Below, in pieces: positions 1 through 7,950 of a stretch of DNA of 64,000 nucleotides. Numbering within the stretch: the first letter of the stretch is position 1; each line of letters begins with the position of its first letter. The stretch spans positions 1 to 64,000 of the forward strand of contig CAYMWP010000007.1 in assembly GCA_964393895.1 (NCBI GenBank), in the 5' to 3' direction. Under the pieces are notes generated by a model. It worked only from the letters and a program-made list of their open reading frames with translations. It did no database searches and was not told where the DNA came from. Position numbers and translations under genes: made by a program. Source of the stretch: B4-G1 sp964393895. GTDB taxonomy: Bacteria > Chloroflexota > Anaerolineae > B4-G1.

Positions 1-56
1 CTCCGCTGCGCTCCGCCAGCCGTCGGCCTGGCGGCTCATCCGCCGCGCCGTTAGCT
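1..56 (+). other. attC-like recombination site, right part only
   Basis: The window opens inside a repeat block that is seen again at 4126-4283 and 6804-6939. It ends in the core-like heptamer GTTAGCT at 50-56, which matches the R' box (GTTRRRY) of integron attC sites. In the two full copies the same block forms the right half of an attC-like site placed just before a gene. The left half lies outside the window. The next gene starts 40 bases downstream, as expected for the gene of the following cassette. Confidence 0.55.
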
Positions 57-96
57 TGCTGGATTGTAAAAAACCTCTGGAGTTTAAAAAATCGAT

Positions 97-1104
97 ATGC
101 CAAGATTTGCCACTTACCTTCATCCCCATGTGTTTTCCACCTCTAAACCAGTTGACCAAATCGAGTTTGTTGGTCAGTCTCTCCCACACTTTGATGCAGT
201 TCGTAAGGGGTTAGTCGAGGCTTTGGCTGATTATCCTTCAATTCCGCCAACCCAAGCGGATTTCAACGAATTCTATCGGGTTCACGATCAACTGTACCTC
301 AATAAACTGCAAAAAATGGCCCGTGATGAAGAAGTGGCAGAGTTGCCCAAACTGAGTATTGAATGTACCGGCTTAGAATATGGCATTCCTGGCTATCAAT
401 ACGCTTTAGGCGGAATGTTTGAAGCTGTTAAGCAAATGAAAGCCGGCACTTTGGAACGAGCCTATTGTTTCAGTATCGGCGGACATCACGCTCACCCTGA
501 TTGGGGGCACGGATATTGTATGCTCAATCCTTTGGCGGTGACAGCCCGGTATGCACAAGAACAGGGATTTGAAAACGTACTTGTTATTGACTGGGACCAC
601 CATCACGGAGATGGAACTCAAGCGATTTTTGCCAATGATAAAACGGTCTATTGCATAAGCATTCATAGCGTGCTTGATTTGTATATGTCCTTCCAAAAAG
701 TTTTACGACAAGGAACCACCACTGCGGCAGAGGAAGTAGGGCAGTGTAATATTCCGATACTCAACAAGACCTTTGATGATGACTTTTGGAAACAGATGGG
801 ACTGGAAGGGAAATACTACCGAGCCGAGCAAAGTCTAACAGAATTTCAAGCAAAGCTAGAGGAATTACCTTGGGTGCCGGACATCGTGATGATATTTTCG
901 GGTTACGATGCTCATCGGGAAGATTGTGGTCGAGATATTCAAGAGTGGGTGAATGAAGATTTTGAGAAACTGACCATTTATGTTTTAGAAATGGCCAGGA
1001 AAGCAGCATGTCCTATTCTATCGGTTCACGGAGGTGGTTACAATGTTCCTGTTACAGTTTCGGCAGCATTGGCCCACGTCCACACTTTGGCTACACAGTT
1101 GTAA
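97..1104 (+). CDS. histone deacetylase family (AcuC-like) hydrolase, cassette gene
   Basis: A 335-residue zinc amidohydrolase of the histone deacetylase/acetoin utilization family, which removes acetyl or other acyl groups from amines such as lysine side chains or polyamines. The family hallmarks are in order: GGHHAH near residues 128-133 (catalytic histidines), DWDHHHGDG at 165-173 (zinc ligands D167 and H169), SGYDAH near 269 (third zinc ligand) and HGGGYN near the C-terminus. Length fits a single-domain bacterial member. There is no signal peptide, so it is cytoplasmic. It is the first complete cassette gene in the window, flanked by attC-like sites at 1-56 and 1117-1240, and is less GC-rich than the chromosomal genes to the right, which suits captured DNA. 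The natural substrate cannot be told from sequence. Confidence 0.9.
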   Translation: MPRFATYLHPHVFSTSKPVDQIEFVGQSLPHFDAVRKGLVEALADYPSIPPTQADFNEFYRVHDQLYLNKLQKMARDEEVAELPKLSIECTGLEYGIPGYQYALGGMFEAVKQMKAGTLERAYCFSIGGHHAHPDWGHGYCMLNPLAVTARYAQEQGFENVLVIDWDHHHGDGTQAIFANDKTVYCISIHSVLDLYMSFQKVLRQGTTTAAEEVGQCNIPILNKTFDDDFWKQMGLEGKYYRAEQSLTEFQAKLEELPWVPDIVMIFSGYDAHREDCGRDIQEWVNEDFEKLTIYVLEMARKAACPILSVHGGGYNVPVTVSAALAHVHTLATQL

Positions 1105-1116
1105 AGACCAAGTGCA

Positions 1117-1240
1117 AGCTAACAAATCAATGCACGCGAATTGCTAACGCCCGTTTTTTCAAGGGTTATTTGCCAGCAAAGAAATGGGGAATTGTGGCGA
1201 CTATTGCCCACCCGCAATCGCGTGATTTCAAGCGTTGGGC
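1117..1240 (+). other. attC-like site after the deacetylase gene
   Basis: Left core AGCTAAC (1117-1123) and right core GTTGGGC (1234-1240) enclose an imperfect inverted repeat. The left arm (about 1124-1144) contains AAATCA, a three-base bulge and CACGCG; the right arm (about 1214-1230) reads GCAATCGCGTGATTTC and pairs with it. This core-arm-loop-arm-core layout is that of attC sites. The left core departs from the RYYYAAC consensus by one base. It lies 12 bases after the stop codon of the deacetylase gene. Confidence 0.65.
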
Positions 1241-1346
1241 CGCCCTTCCCCATATAAAGCATAGAGAGGAGGCTTACCAATACTCCATTTCATCGTCCCC
1301 CGAACTCTTCGGATCAACCAAACTATCACAAAAGGAGGCAACCAAG

Positions 1347-1598
1347 ATGGGATTACTAACGTGGATTGTTGTCGGTGCAATTGCCGGTTGGTTGGCAGGC
1401 CAGGTCATGAAAGGTTCGGGCTTTGGCCTGATTGGCGATATCGTGATCGGCGTTATTGGCGCACTGGTGGGTGGCTGGCTTGCTAGCGCGCTCTTCAATG
1501 TGCCGGATGCTATCAACGGATTTAACCTCACCACGATCGTTGTTGCGTTCCTTGGCGCAGTTGTCGTGTTATTTATCGTTCGCTTGCTTAAGCACTAG
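1347..1598 (+). CDS. GlsB/YeaQ/YmgE-family small membrane protein
   Basis: An 83-residue protein with three hydrophobic segments and the glycine-rich pattern GWLAGQVMKGSGFGLIGD typical of the transglycosylase-associated (GlsB/YeaQ/YmgE) family. Members are small inner-membrane proteins induced by stress; their biochemical role is not settled. The start was chosen because a perfect AAAGGAGG ribosome binding site lies eight bases before ATG 1347; the longer open frame upstream runs through the attC-like site. It shares a cassette with the DUF389 gene 42 bases downstream, since no attC-like core lies between them. Two membrane proteins carried together suggest an envelope-stress function, which is inference. 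Confidence 0.85.
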   Translation: MGLLTWIVVGAIAGWLAGQVMKGSGFGLIGDIVIGVIGALVGGWLASALFNVPDAINGFNLTTIVVAFLGAVVVLFIVRLLKH

Positions 1599-1640
1599 CC
1601 TGGGTAATGTAGACGAGTGAAGAAAGGAGGGGAAGAAGCG

Positions 1641-2666
1641 ATGTCCATTATAACAGCTCCACAAAGCCAGTGGCAGGAAACTGTACGCGAGAACATCCGC
1701 GAGGACGCCTCGTTCAGCAAGGAGTACCTGTTGATGAACGCCCTGGCTGGCACGATTGCCAGTTATGGATTGTTTGCCAATAGTCCGGCCGTCGTCATTG
1801 GTGCCATGATCGTGGCTATGTTGTTGGGGCCTATAGTAGGCGTCTCATTGGCGTTGGTGGACAGCGATGCAAAGATTCTGCTGAAGAGCCTGTTATCGCT
1901 GCTTTCGGGAGCAGTCACGGTCCTTGCGACCGCGTTTATCATTGGTGCCGTCCATAATGATATTCCCATTACCAGCGAGATCATGGCACGGACCGCCCCC
2001 AATTTCCTGGATCTAATGATTGCATTGGCAGGCGGTGCGGCAGGCGCCTATGCAACTGTTTCTTTCCGCCAGAGCTTGGCCCTGGTGGGCGTTGCCATCG
2101 CGACTGCATTGGTGCCGCCGTTGGCGTCAGCGAGTATTCTGCTCGCGCACGGCGAAATCAACCTGGCGATGGGAGCCCTTGAGCTGGCCGTTGTCAACCT
2201 GGTCGCGATCCAGTTTTCCGCCTCTGTCGTTCTGTGGTTAACAGGGTTTCGTCGCGTTACCCGCACCTCCGGGCAGCCCATTGCAAAGTTCCTAAAACAA
2301 AATATACTGAGCATTGTCATTCTGGTGGTGCTTGGCGTCTCGCTGTCAGTTAATTCCCGGGATGCCATTGCCGAGCAACTCTTCGAGACGAAAACCCGAT
2401 TCATCCTGCAACAGGAAATCAATCCTTCTTTGGGGAGCCACGTGACGGGAGTGCGCTTTGAGAGAGTATCGGGGAAAATCATTGTGAGAGCGGTGGTGCG
2501 CGGCCCGAATTCGCCTTCCGCCAAACAGGTCGCGGCCCTGGAAGATCAATTGCCATCCTCACCCGATGGTACGCCTGTGATACTGCGAATACGCTTCGTT
2601 CAGGTGATGATCATTGATCGAGACGGCCTGCTGGATTCGGATATACCGTTTTGGAGCGATGACTAG
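1641..2666 (+). CDS. DUF389 / TIGR00341-family membrane protein
   Basis: A 341-residue polytopic membrane protein with the DUF389 signature: the segment NSPAVVIGAMIVAMLLGPI near residues 48-66 and further Gly/Ala-rich helices to about residue 225, followed by a soluble C-terminal domain of about 120 residues. No molecular function is established for the family. ATG 1641 follows AGGAGG at a nine-base spacing; an in-frame GTG at 1617 is less well placed. It is the second gene of a two-gene cassette with the GlsB-like protein and ends 18 bases before the next attC-like core. Confidence 0.85.
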   Translation: MSIITAPQSQWQETVRENIREDASFSKEYLLMNALAGTIASYGLFANSPAVVIGAMIVAMLLGPIVGVSLALVDSDAKILLKSLLSLLSGAVTVLATAFIIGAVHNDIPITSEIMARTAPNFLDLMIALAGGAAGAYATVSFRQSLALVGVAIATALVPPLASASILLAHGEINLAMGALELAVVNLVAIQFSASVVLWLTGFRRVTRTSGQPIAKFLKQNILSIVILVVLGVSLSVNSRDAIAEQLFETKTRFILQQEINPSLGSHVTGVRFERVSGKIIVRAVVRGPNSPSAKQVAALEDQLPSSPDGTPVILRIRFVQVMIIDRDGLLDSDIPFWSDD

Positions 2667-2684
2667 CAAGGAATCAAGGTGGCG

Positions 2685-2843
2685 GCCCAACAAGGGCGTC
2701 AACCTGACCGCGCTGGCGCGCGTGTAAGCGGTGGTAGACCGCGCTTTGGAGCTGGATTTCTAACGAGGTTAGTTGCCGCGCAGCCGCGCGGCGGCTGACG
2801 CGAGCCGTTAGCGCGGAACGCTTCGCGTCCCGCGCCGTTGGGC
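2685..2843 (+). other. attC-like site after the DUF389 gene
   Basis: Left core GCCCAAC (2685-2691) and right core GTTGGGC (2837-2843) are exact reverse complements, and the complementarity continues outward by three bases (GCG/CGC). The arms near 2694-2720 and 2780-2805 are GC-rich and imperfectly complementary. A second, earlier right-core-like GTTAGCG (2807-2813) is separated from the terminal GTTGGGC by an inserted 25-bp hairpin, so the site carries two R'-like boxes. Confidence 0.75.
2811..2835 (+). repeat. 25-bp hairpin repeat, copy 1
   Basis: A near-perfect palindrome: six-pair stem starting GCGCGG, one mismatch, four more pairs and the loop TTC. Identical copies sit at 4103-4127, 6781-6805, 8844-8868 and 9814-9838, every time preceded by the core-like GTTA of an attC-like site. 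Confidence 0.9.
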
Positions 2844-2952
2844 CGCGCTTGCTCGGATTTCACCGTCACGCTAGGTCAACGGAGCAAAGGTAATCGGATG
2901 TCGCGATGATATGTTTCGGCCATTCCTATCTAATCTAAAAGGAGGCAAAACG

Positions 2953-3945
2953 ATGGATTGGACCAGATTCCCCAAAGTTGAATTGCACCTTCATCTAGAT
3001 TGCTCGCTCAGTTATGAGGTTATCTCACAGATCGACCCATCGATCACACTTGAGCAGTACCGTATGGACTTTATTGCCCCAGCCAAGTCGGATCTAACAG
3101 AGTATCTCAAGCGTGCTCCCAGTAGCTATCCCCTTATGCAGACACAAGAACAGCTTCGCCTGGTGACGTTAGACCTGTTTGAACAACTGCGGAAGGACAA
3201 CATCCTATACGCCGAGATTCGGTTTGCTCCCCTGCTGCACACCGAAAGAGGGCTTTCACCTCGTCAGGTCGTCGCCAGTGTAGAGACGACAACGGCTCAG
3301 GCTGTGCGCGACACCGGCGTTGAGGCGCGCATCATTCTCTGTACGTTGCGCTACTATTCAAGAGCGCAAAGCCTCGAAACCGTGCGTCTGGTTGAAGATT
3401 TCCGTGGCACATATGTAGCCGGGTTCGACGTTGCGGCCGACAAACCGGGGAATGTCTTTGATGAGCACCTGGCTGCATTTCAATACGCGCGCGACAAGGA
3501 TATTCCCTATACGGCACACGCCGGAGAGACACGCGGCCCAGACAATGTCTGGGACACAGTACGGCACTTTGCTCCGTCACGCCTCGGCCACGGTGTACCG
3601 TGTCTCGAACGTCCTGAACTGGTTGAACACATTCGGAAACACCGGATCCATCTCGAGGTGTGCCCGACCTCCAACATACAAACGAATACCTTTGAGACTT
3701 ACGCCAATCATCCCATCGACGAACTCTATCGGGCGGGTATATCGGTGGGCGTGAACACCGATACACGTACCATCTCGAATATCACGTTGAGTGAGGAGTA
3801 CGAAAAGTTACACGAGACGTTTGGATGGGGTGTTGAGGACTTTTTCAACTGCAATAGGAATGCTCTGGAAGCGGCGTTTATCTCGGACGATGTGCGAGAC
3901 AGGCTGATGGCGCAATTGGTTGAAGGCTATCAGGTGACTCTATGA
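2953..3945 (+). CDS. add: adenosine deaminase-family protein
   Basis: A 330-residue metal-dependent deaminase that converts adenosine (or a related aminopurine nucleoside) to inosine. Visible motifs are KVELHLHLD at the N-terminus (metal-binding histidines), YTAHAGE near residues 190-196 (metal His and catalytic Glu), GHGVPC near 214-219 and NTDTRTIS near 270-277 with the metal-binding Asp. The second Asp of the classical TDDP motif is Thr here, so strict adenosine specificity is not assured. Start ATG 2953 is preceded by AAAGGAGG; an upstream ATG at 2911 lacks a ribosome binding site. It forms a single-gene cassette between attC-like sites. Confidence 0.88.
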   Translation: MDWTRFPKVELHLHLDCSLSYEVISQIDPSITLEQYRMDFIAPAKSDLTEYLKRAPSSYPLMQTQEQLRLVTLDLFEQLRKDNILYAEIRFAPLLHTERGLSPRQVVASVETTTAQAVRDTGVEARIILCTLRYYSRAQSLETVRLVEDFRGTYVAGFDVAADKPGNVFDEHLAAFQYARDKDIPYTAHAGETRGPDNVWDTVRHFAPSRLGHGVPCLERPELVEHIRKHRIHLEVCPTSNIQTNTFETYANHPIDELYRAGISVGVNTDTRTISNITLSEEYEKLHETFGWGVEDFFNCNRNALEAAFISDDVRDRLMAQLVEGYQVTL

Positions 3946-4102
3946 CCATAACTCTATCGCGTGGAAACCGCACGGCCTAACCAATCGCTGAACCTGACCT
4001 GCTAATCGAGGCTCCAATTGTTGCCCGCCTTAGTTTTGCAGCGTTTCGGTTCGCAGGTGATGTCACTGTGAAACCCGCAGGCGGGTTAGCTCGCAGCCGT
4101 TA

Positions 4103-4127
4103 GCGCGGAACGCTTCGCGTCCCGCGC
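4103..4127 (+). repeat. 25-bp hairpin repeat, copy 2
   Basis: Identical to the copy at 2811-2835. Here the flanks extend the palindrome, GCCGTTA on the left and TAACGGC on the right. Confidence 0.9.
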
Positions 4128-4283
4128 TAACGGCGCGGCGGATGCAGCATCCGCTGGCTAGCCTATGGCTCGCTGACGCTCGCCTCCGGCTAACCAGCGG
4201 ATTGAGCCGTCCAGCCCGCCTGTCTGGCTCCGCTGTGCTCCGCCAGCCGTCGGCCTGGCGGCTCATCCGCCGCGCCGTTGGGC
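4126..4283 (+). repeat. long repeat block shared by three attC-like sites
   Basis: A block of about 150 bases, rich in short internal inverted repeats (for example GGATG/CATCC, and GCCAG paired with CTGGC), and ending in the R'-like core. A version with internal deletions is at 6804-6939, and the right 56 bases are at 1-56. It codes for nothing recognisable. Confidence 0.7.
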
Positions 4284-4329
4284 GGCCAGTATCCACGTTC
4301 CGTCAGCGCCTATCTTTTGTGAAAACACG

Positions 4330-5454
4330 ATGAAACTCAAAAGTTCAGCTCAATACGTTTGTGCAATTCTTGCTCCGGCGATGTTTGCCCTGGTCGCCTG
4401 TTGCCCCCCTATAACAACAATGCCGCAAGCTACTGCGACAATGCCCCAGGCCACCCAGGAGCTAGCTCCCCTTCCACTGTCAGAACTCGGCCCGTACCAC
4501 GTAGGCACGCACACGTTTACGCGCGGGGATGCCAGCCGCGATAATCGCCAAGTCGGCATTACGGTGTGGTATCCAGCCCTACGGCCCCAAGAATCAACCT
4601 ACAGCGGCCCCATCGAAGATGCGGCTCCGGACCTCAGCGGTGCACCCTATCCTTTGATCCTATCATCGACCAAAGTGGCCAGGATACTCGCCCCCTATCT
4701 GATCAGTCACGGTTTCGCCTGGGCGAGCGTCGATAGAATCGATACGTACCGTCAGATGAATGACCAGATGTTTGAACAACCACTCGACATCCTGTTTGCG
4801 TTGGGCCAGGTTGCCTCCAGTCCGCCAGAGGGTCTGAAGGGCATGATCGACGCCGAACATGCCGGAGCCATCGGCTATTCCTTTGACGGCTACAATGCGC
4901 TGGCCTTGAGCGGAGCACGCATCAACCCCGAACACTACCTGGCTCAATGTCCGAACCCTGACGCCACGACCGAAGCGATTCTGTCGCGTCTTTCCGCCTT
5001 TGACTGCGCTCCATCTCGCGCATGGGATGAATTCGCCGTCCATGCGGGCGAGGCCATCACCACCAGTGAAGATGGAATGTGGCAACCGATGACGGATGAG
5101 CGGATTCGCGCTGTAATGCCGCTGGCCGGGGAAGGGTGGTGGTTGTTCGGTGAAAGGGGATTGGCGGCAGTCGACCGGCCTACCTTAATCATCGTTGGCA
5201 CCGAGGATGAACTCTACCCGGAAAACACACTGATCTTCGAGCACCTGGGGACACCCGACAAGGCGCTGATCTCGTTCGTCGGTCGAGGCCACATGATGGT
5301 GTACGAGTCAAAGATGATCGCCCGCATGGCGCATTTCGCGGCGGCCTTTTTCGGCTACCACTTGCAGGGGCGTGAAGACCTGGCTTGGTACTTCTCGAAG
5401 GATTTCGTCGCGCAGCACGATGACCTAGCCTGGGGTGTGCATACGGACAGGTAA
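4330..5454 (+). CDS. secreted lipoprotein, alpha/beta hydrolase (PAF-acetylhydrolase/dienelactone-hydrolase-like)
   Basis: A 374-residue serine hydrolase. The N-terminus has a signal sequence with lipobox LVAC (Cys near residue 24), so it is probably a lipid-anchored surface protein. The hydrolase core shows the nucleophile elbow GYSFDG (Ser near 185), the acid strand IIVGTEDELYP (Asp near 297) and a late His in GRGHMM (near 320). The opening region (ITVWYPA) is typical of the platelet-activating-factor acetylhydrolase-like branch. It is a single-gene cassette. The substrate is unknown; ester or lipid cleavage is likely from the family. Confidence 0.82.
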   Translation: MKLKSSAQYVCAILAPAMFALVACCPPITTMPQATATMPQATQELAPLPLSELGPYHVGTHTFTRGDASRDNRQVGITVWYPALRPQESTYSGPIEDAAPDLSGAPYPLILSSTKVARILAPYLISHGFAWASVDRIDTYRQMNDQMFEQPLDILFALGQVASSPPEGLKGMIDAEHAGAIGYSFDGYNALALSGARINPEHYLAQCPNPDATTEAILSRLSAFDCAPSRAWDEFAVHAGEAITTSEDGMWQPMTDERIRAVMPLAGEGWWLFGERGLAAVDRPTLIIVGTEDELYPENTLIFEHLGTPDKALISFVGRGHMMVYESKMIARMAHFAAAFFGYHLQGREDLAWYFSKDFVAQHDDLAWGVHTDR

Positions 5455-5486
5455 TGCTCGCGAAGCAAGATGGTGTGTTGCTGGCC

Positions 5487-5617
5487 GCCCAACCCACGCT
5501 GGAGGCGACAGCGCCTATCGGCGCTTTTTGAATCGCGGCTTTTTCGCTTTGCTGGTAAACTTGTTCAGCAAGTTGGTTCTGCAAATCCGGCGCTGCGCCT
5601 CAGCTTTTCCGTTGGGC
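5487..5617 (+). other. attC-like site after the hydrolase gene
   Basis: Left core GCCCAAC (5487-5493) and right core GTTGGGC (5611-5617) are perfect reverse complements, with complementary flanks GCC/GGC. The left arm GCTGGAGGCGACAGCGCC and the right arm GGCGCTGCGCCTCAGC pair with an unpaired base or two, the unpaired-base asymmetry known for attC arms. This is one of the two most canonical sites in the array. Confidence 0.85.
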
Positions 5618-5667
5618 GGCAACTTTCGCTCGCTCATATGAACTCGTTTCACTCAAGGATCCAGACT

Positions 5668-6639
5668 ATGGGAAAGTTCGAACTGGGCGCAATCAAAGTC
5701 AGCACTGCTGCAGCGAATGCTCTGACAGAAACCTGTCTTGAGCTAGAAACCCTACTTACCAGGCACCAGGATGGGGATTGGGGCAATGTGGATAATGCCC
5801 AGCGCCTGCGAAACGAGTGGGCCGTGGAACACAATGGACTCATCCGCTCAATGTATGAGTTACCAAACGGTGCCTTGCTCCTGGTAAGCACTGCCACTAC
5901 CCGATCCTGTACTTGGGCTATGCTTGAGACGGAGTATCAAGGTAAGGAGGTCAGCATTCAGGAAGGTTATGCGCTCTGGGCTACATCTTATGACCAAGAG
6001 CGGAATCCCTTGATAGCCTTGGAGGAGCCACATGTTGACTTGATGCTGGACCAATTGGCTGCCACGGTGGCCTTGGATGTTGGCACCGGCACCGGTCGAT
6101 ACGCACGTAAACTTGCACAGCGTGGGATCAAGGTTTTTGCCGTTGATCGATGCTCTGAGATGCTAAACGTGGCGCAGCGCCGTGCTCAAGAGAACATGCT
6201 GAGGATAGACTTCCTGCGCGGGTCATTGAGCGCCCTCCCCTTCAGGTCAAACTACTTCGAATTGCTGGTTTGCGGACTGGTGCTGTGTCATATCCCCAAT
6301 CTGATGCAGACGATAGGCGAGTTCTCGCGAGTCACGAGAGCAGGAGGACATCTCTTGATTACCGATCTTCATCCTAATGCTGTGGCAGCAGACTGGCGGA
6401 CTGTGTTCGCTCAGGCAGAAGCGTGGTACCTGCTGCCCAACATCAGACACACACGGGATGATTATCTTGAGGCTGTGGAAGCGGCTGGCTTCACGCTGCT
6501 TGATGTGATCGATTTGTACCTTCGTGATATACCTGATGAAACGATGCCTTACTACGAATCGTGGGTTCGCGAAGAAGGCCACAGGCTATTCGGCTTGATA
6601 GTCTTTGCCCAGAGGGTTGCAACAGCAGGTAGGGGGTAA
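5668..6639 (+). CDS. class I SAM-dependent methyltransferase
   Basis: A 323-residue protein. The C-terminal two thirds is a Rossmann methyltransferase: motif I ALDVGTGTGRYA near residues 134-145, an acidic post-I position (VFAVD), and LPFRSNYFELLVCGLVLCH as the motif IV region. The first about 110 residues are an additional domain I do not recognise. ATG 5668 is preferred because AAGGA lies nine bases upstream; ATG 5638 has no ribosome binding site. It is a single-gene cassette. A small-molecule or lipid methyltransferase is more likely than a nucleic-acid one, but the substrate is unknown. Confidence 0.82.
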   Translation: MGKFELGAIKVSTAAANALTETCLELETLLTRHQDGDWGNVDNAQRLRNEWAVEHNGLIRSMYELPNGALLLVSTATTRSCTWAMLETEYQGKEVSIQEGYALWATSYDQERNPLIALEEPHVDLMLDQLAATVALDVGTGTGRYARKLAQRGIKVFAVDRCSEMLNVAQRRAQENMLRIDFLRGSLSALPFRSNYFELLVCGLVLCHIPNLMQTIGEFSRVTRAGGHLLITDLHPNAVAADWRTVFAQAEAWYLLPNIRHTRDDYLEAVEAAGFTLLDVIDLYLRDIPDETMPYYESWVREEGHRLFGLIVFAQRVATAGRG

Positions 6640-6780
6640 ATCTATCAAACGTTGCCGCCCAACACCACATGCACCCGACCTGCTAATCGCGCGACCAAAT
6701 CGACGTCGGTTTCGTTGTAGAGGGTTGTTTTGAACAGGGGGACAAACTGCAAACCCGCAGGCGGGTGATGTAAACCGTTA

Positions 6781-6805
6781 GCGCGGAACGCTTCGCGTCC
6801 CGCGC
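6781..6805 (+). repeat. 25-bp hairpin repeat, copy 3
   Basis: Identical to the copy at 2811-2835, again with palindrome-extending flanks CCGTTA and TAACGG. Confidence 0.9.
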
Positions 6806-6939
6806 TAACGGCGCGGCGGACTGGCGTCCGCTGGCTAGCCTCCGGCTAACCAGCGGATCGAGCCGTCCAGCCCGCCTGTCTGGCTCCGCTGCGCTCCGCC
6901 AGCCGTCGGCCTGGTGGCTCATCCGCCGCACCGTTAGCT
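6804..6939 (+). repeat. long repeat block, second complete copy
   Basis: Same block as 4126-4283, but shorter by two internal deletions. The right end matches positions 1-56 with a few substitutions. Confidence 0.7.
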
Positions 6940-6971
6940 GGTCGTTCGCGTTTCCTCATCCGAAAATTTCC

Positions 6972-7000
6972 TTGAGTTCAGTCACTGTTTGTAGTATAAT
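6972..7000 (+). promoter_or_regulatory. sigma70-type promoter for the first restriction-modification cassette
   Basis: TTGAGT (6972-6977), a 17-base spacer, and a consensus TATAAT (6995-7000) lie 30 bases before the methyltransferase start. It sits after the recombination core of the preceding attC-like site, so it would travel with this cassette and make it independent of an integron promoter. Confidence 0.7.
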
Positions 7001-7030
7001 AGAATAAACGTTCTGACAAGAGGAAAATTG

Positions 7031-7927
7031 ATGAATTTCTTGAACCAGATTATTCATGGTGACTGTGAACAAGTGTTAAAAGAGTTTCCGGATAACTCGA
7101 TTGGCTTGATTTTTACTTCGCCACCCTACGCAGACCAGAGAAAGAACACATATGGTGGTATAAAACCAAGTGAATATGTAGGTTGGTTTTTACCAAAGGC
7201 GAAACAATTCTTGCGTGTGCTCAAGCCCACGGGAACGTTCATCCTAAACATCAAAGAAAGAGTTGTAAACGGAGAGCGGCATACTTACGTTATTCAGCTA
7301 ATACTCCGGCTAAGAGAGCAAGGGTGGTTGTGGACGGAAGAGTTTGTCTGGCATAAGAAAAACTCTTATCCTGGCAAGTGGCCCAATAGATTTAGAGATG
7401 GATGGGAAAGATTGATACAATTCAATAAACATCGCAAGTTCAATATGTATCAGGAATCCGTTATGGTTCCCGTTGGAGATTGGGCTCAAGATCGTTTGGC
7501 TAACCTTAGTGAAACAGACAAAATCAGAGATGAATCCAAAGTGGAAAGCGGCTTTGGTAAAAACATATCAAACTGGGTTGGGCGTGACAAGGTTTATCCA
7601 GATAATGTTGTTCATATGGCTACAGAGTGTTCAAATCGTAATCATAGTGCGGCTTTTCCGATTGACTTGCCAATTTGGTTTATCAAACTGTTCACGGCTG
7701 AAGGCGATGTAGTGTTGGACCCGTTTATTGGTTCAGGAACAACGGCAGCAGCAGCTAAACAGCTTGGACGCAGTTATGTGGGGATTGACATTAACGAGGA
7801 GTATTGCCGCCTAGCGGAAAACAGGGTTCTGCAAGTGCAACCAAGCCTATTTGAAACAATCCAATACGACAACGCGAAACAAGAAAGCACAATACAAGTA
7901 CAATCTCGTTTGCTCGAAAGAACTTGA
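7031..7927 (+). CDS. DNA methyltransferase (N4-cytosine or N6-adenine type) of a type II restriction-modification system
   Basis: A 298-residue DNA methyltransferase. The catalytic motif IV FTSPPYADQ is near residue 30 and the SAM-binding motif I VVLDPFIGSGTT is near residues 231-242, the permuted order of the beta-type amino-methyltransferases. SPPY is compatible with either N4-cytosine or N6-adenine methylation. AGAGGA lies six bases before ATG 7031. The gene runs directly into the endonuclease gene and has its own promoter. The AT-rich composition stands out against the neighbouring chromosome. The protein would protect host DNA from the partner nuclease. Confidence 0.9.
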   Translation: MNFLNQIIHGDCEQVLKEFPDNSIGLIFTSPPYADQRKNTYGGIKPSEYVGWFLPKAKQFLRVLKPTGTFILNIKERVVNGERHTYVIQLILRLREQGWLWTEEFVWHKKNSYPGKWPNRFRDGWERLIQFNKHRKFNMYQESVMVPVGDWAQDRLANLSETDKIRDESKVESGFGKNISNWVGRDKVYPDNVVHMATECSNRNHSAAFPIDLPIWFIKLFTAEGDVVLDPFIGSGTTAAAAKQLGRSYVGIDINEEYCRLAENRVLQVQPSLFETIQYDNAKQESTIQVQSRLLERT

Positions 7928-7950
7928 AACTATACGATGGGGAGCTTGGA

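Larger units (their letters stand above)
3975..4283 (+). other. composite attC-like site after the adenosine deaminase gene
   Basis: The whole 384-base gap between genes is occupied by this element. The left core is GCCTAAC (3975-3981) and the right core GTTGGGC (4277-4283). Inside are a short attC-like arm region ending in GTTAGCG near 4099-4105, the 25-bp hairpin (4103-4127), and a second repeat block (4126-4283) shared with 1-56 and 6804-6939. At 309 bases it is longer than ordinary attC sites, so it looks like one site enlarged by insertions or two sites fused after loss of a gene. Confidence 0.6.
6657..6939 (+). other. composite attC-like site after the methyltransferase gene
   Basis: Left core GCCCAAC (6657-6663), right core GTTAGCT (6933-6939). 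As in the site at 3975-4283, a short arm region ending in GTTAGCG is followed by the 25-bp hairpin (6781-6805) and the long repeat block (6804-6939). It fills most of the 391-base gap between the methyltransferase and the next gene; the remainder holds the promoter at 6972-7000. Confidence 0.6.
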
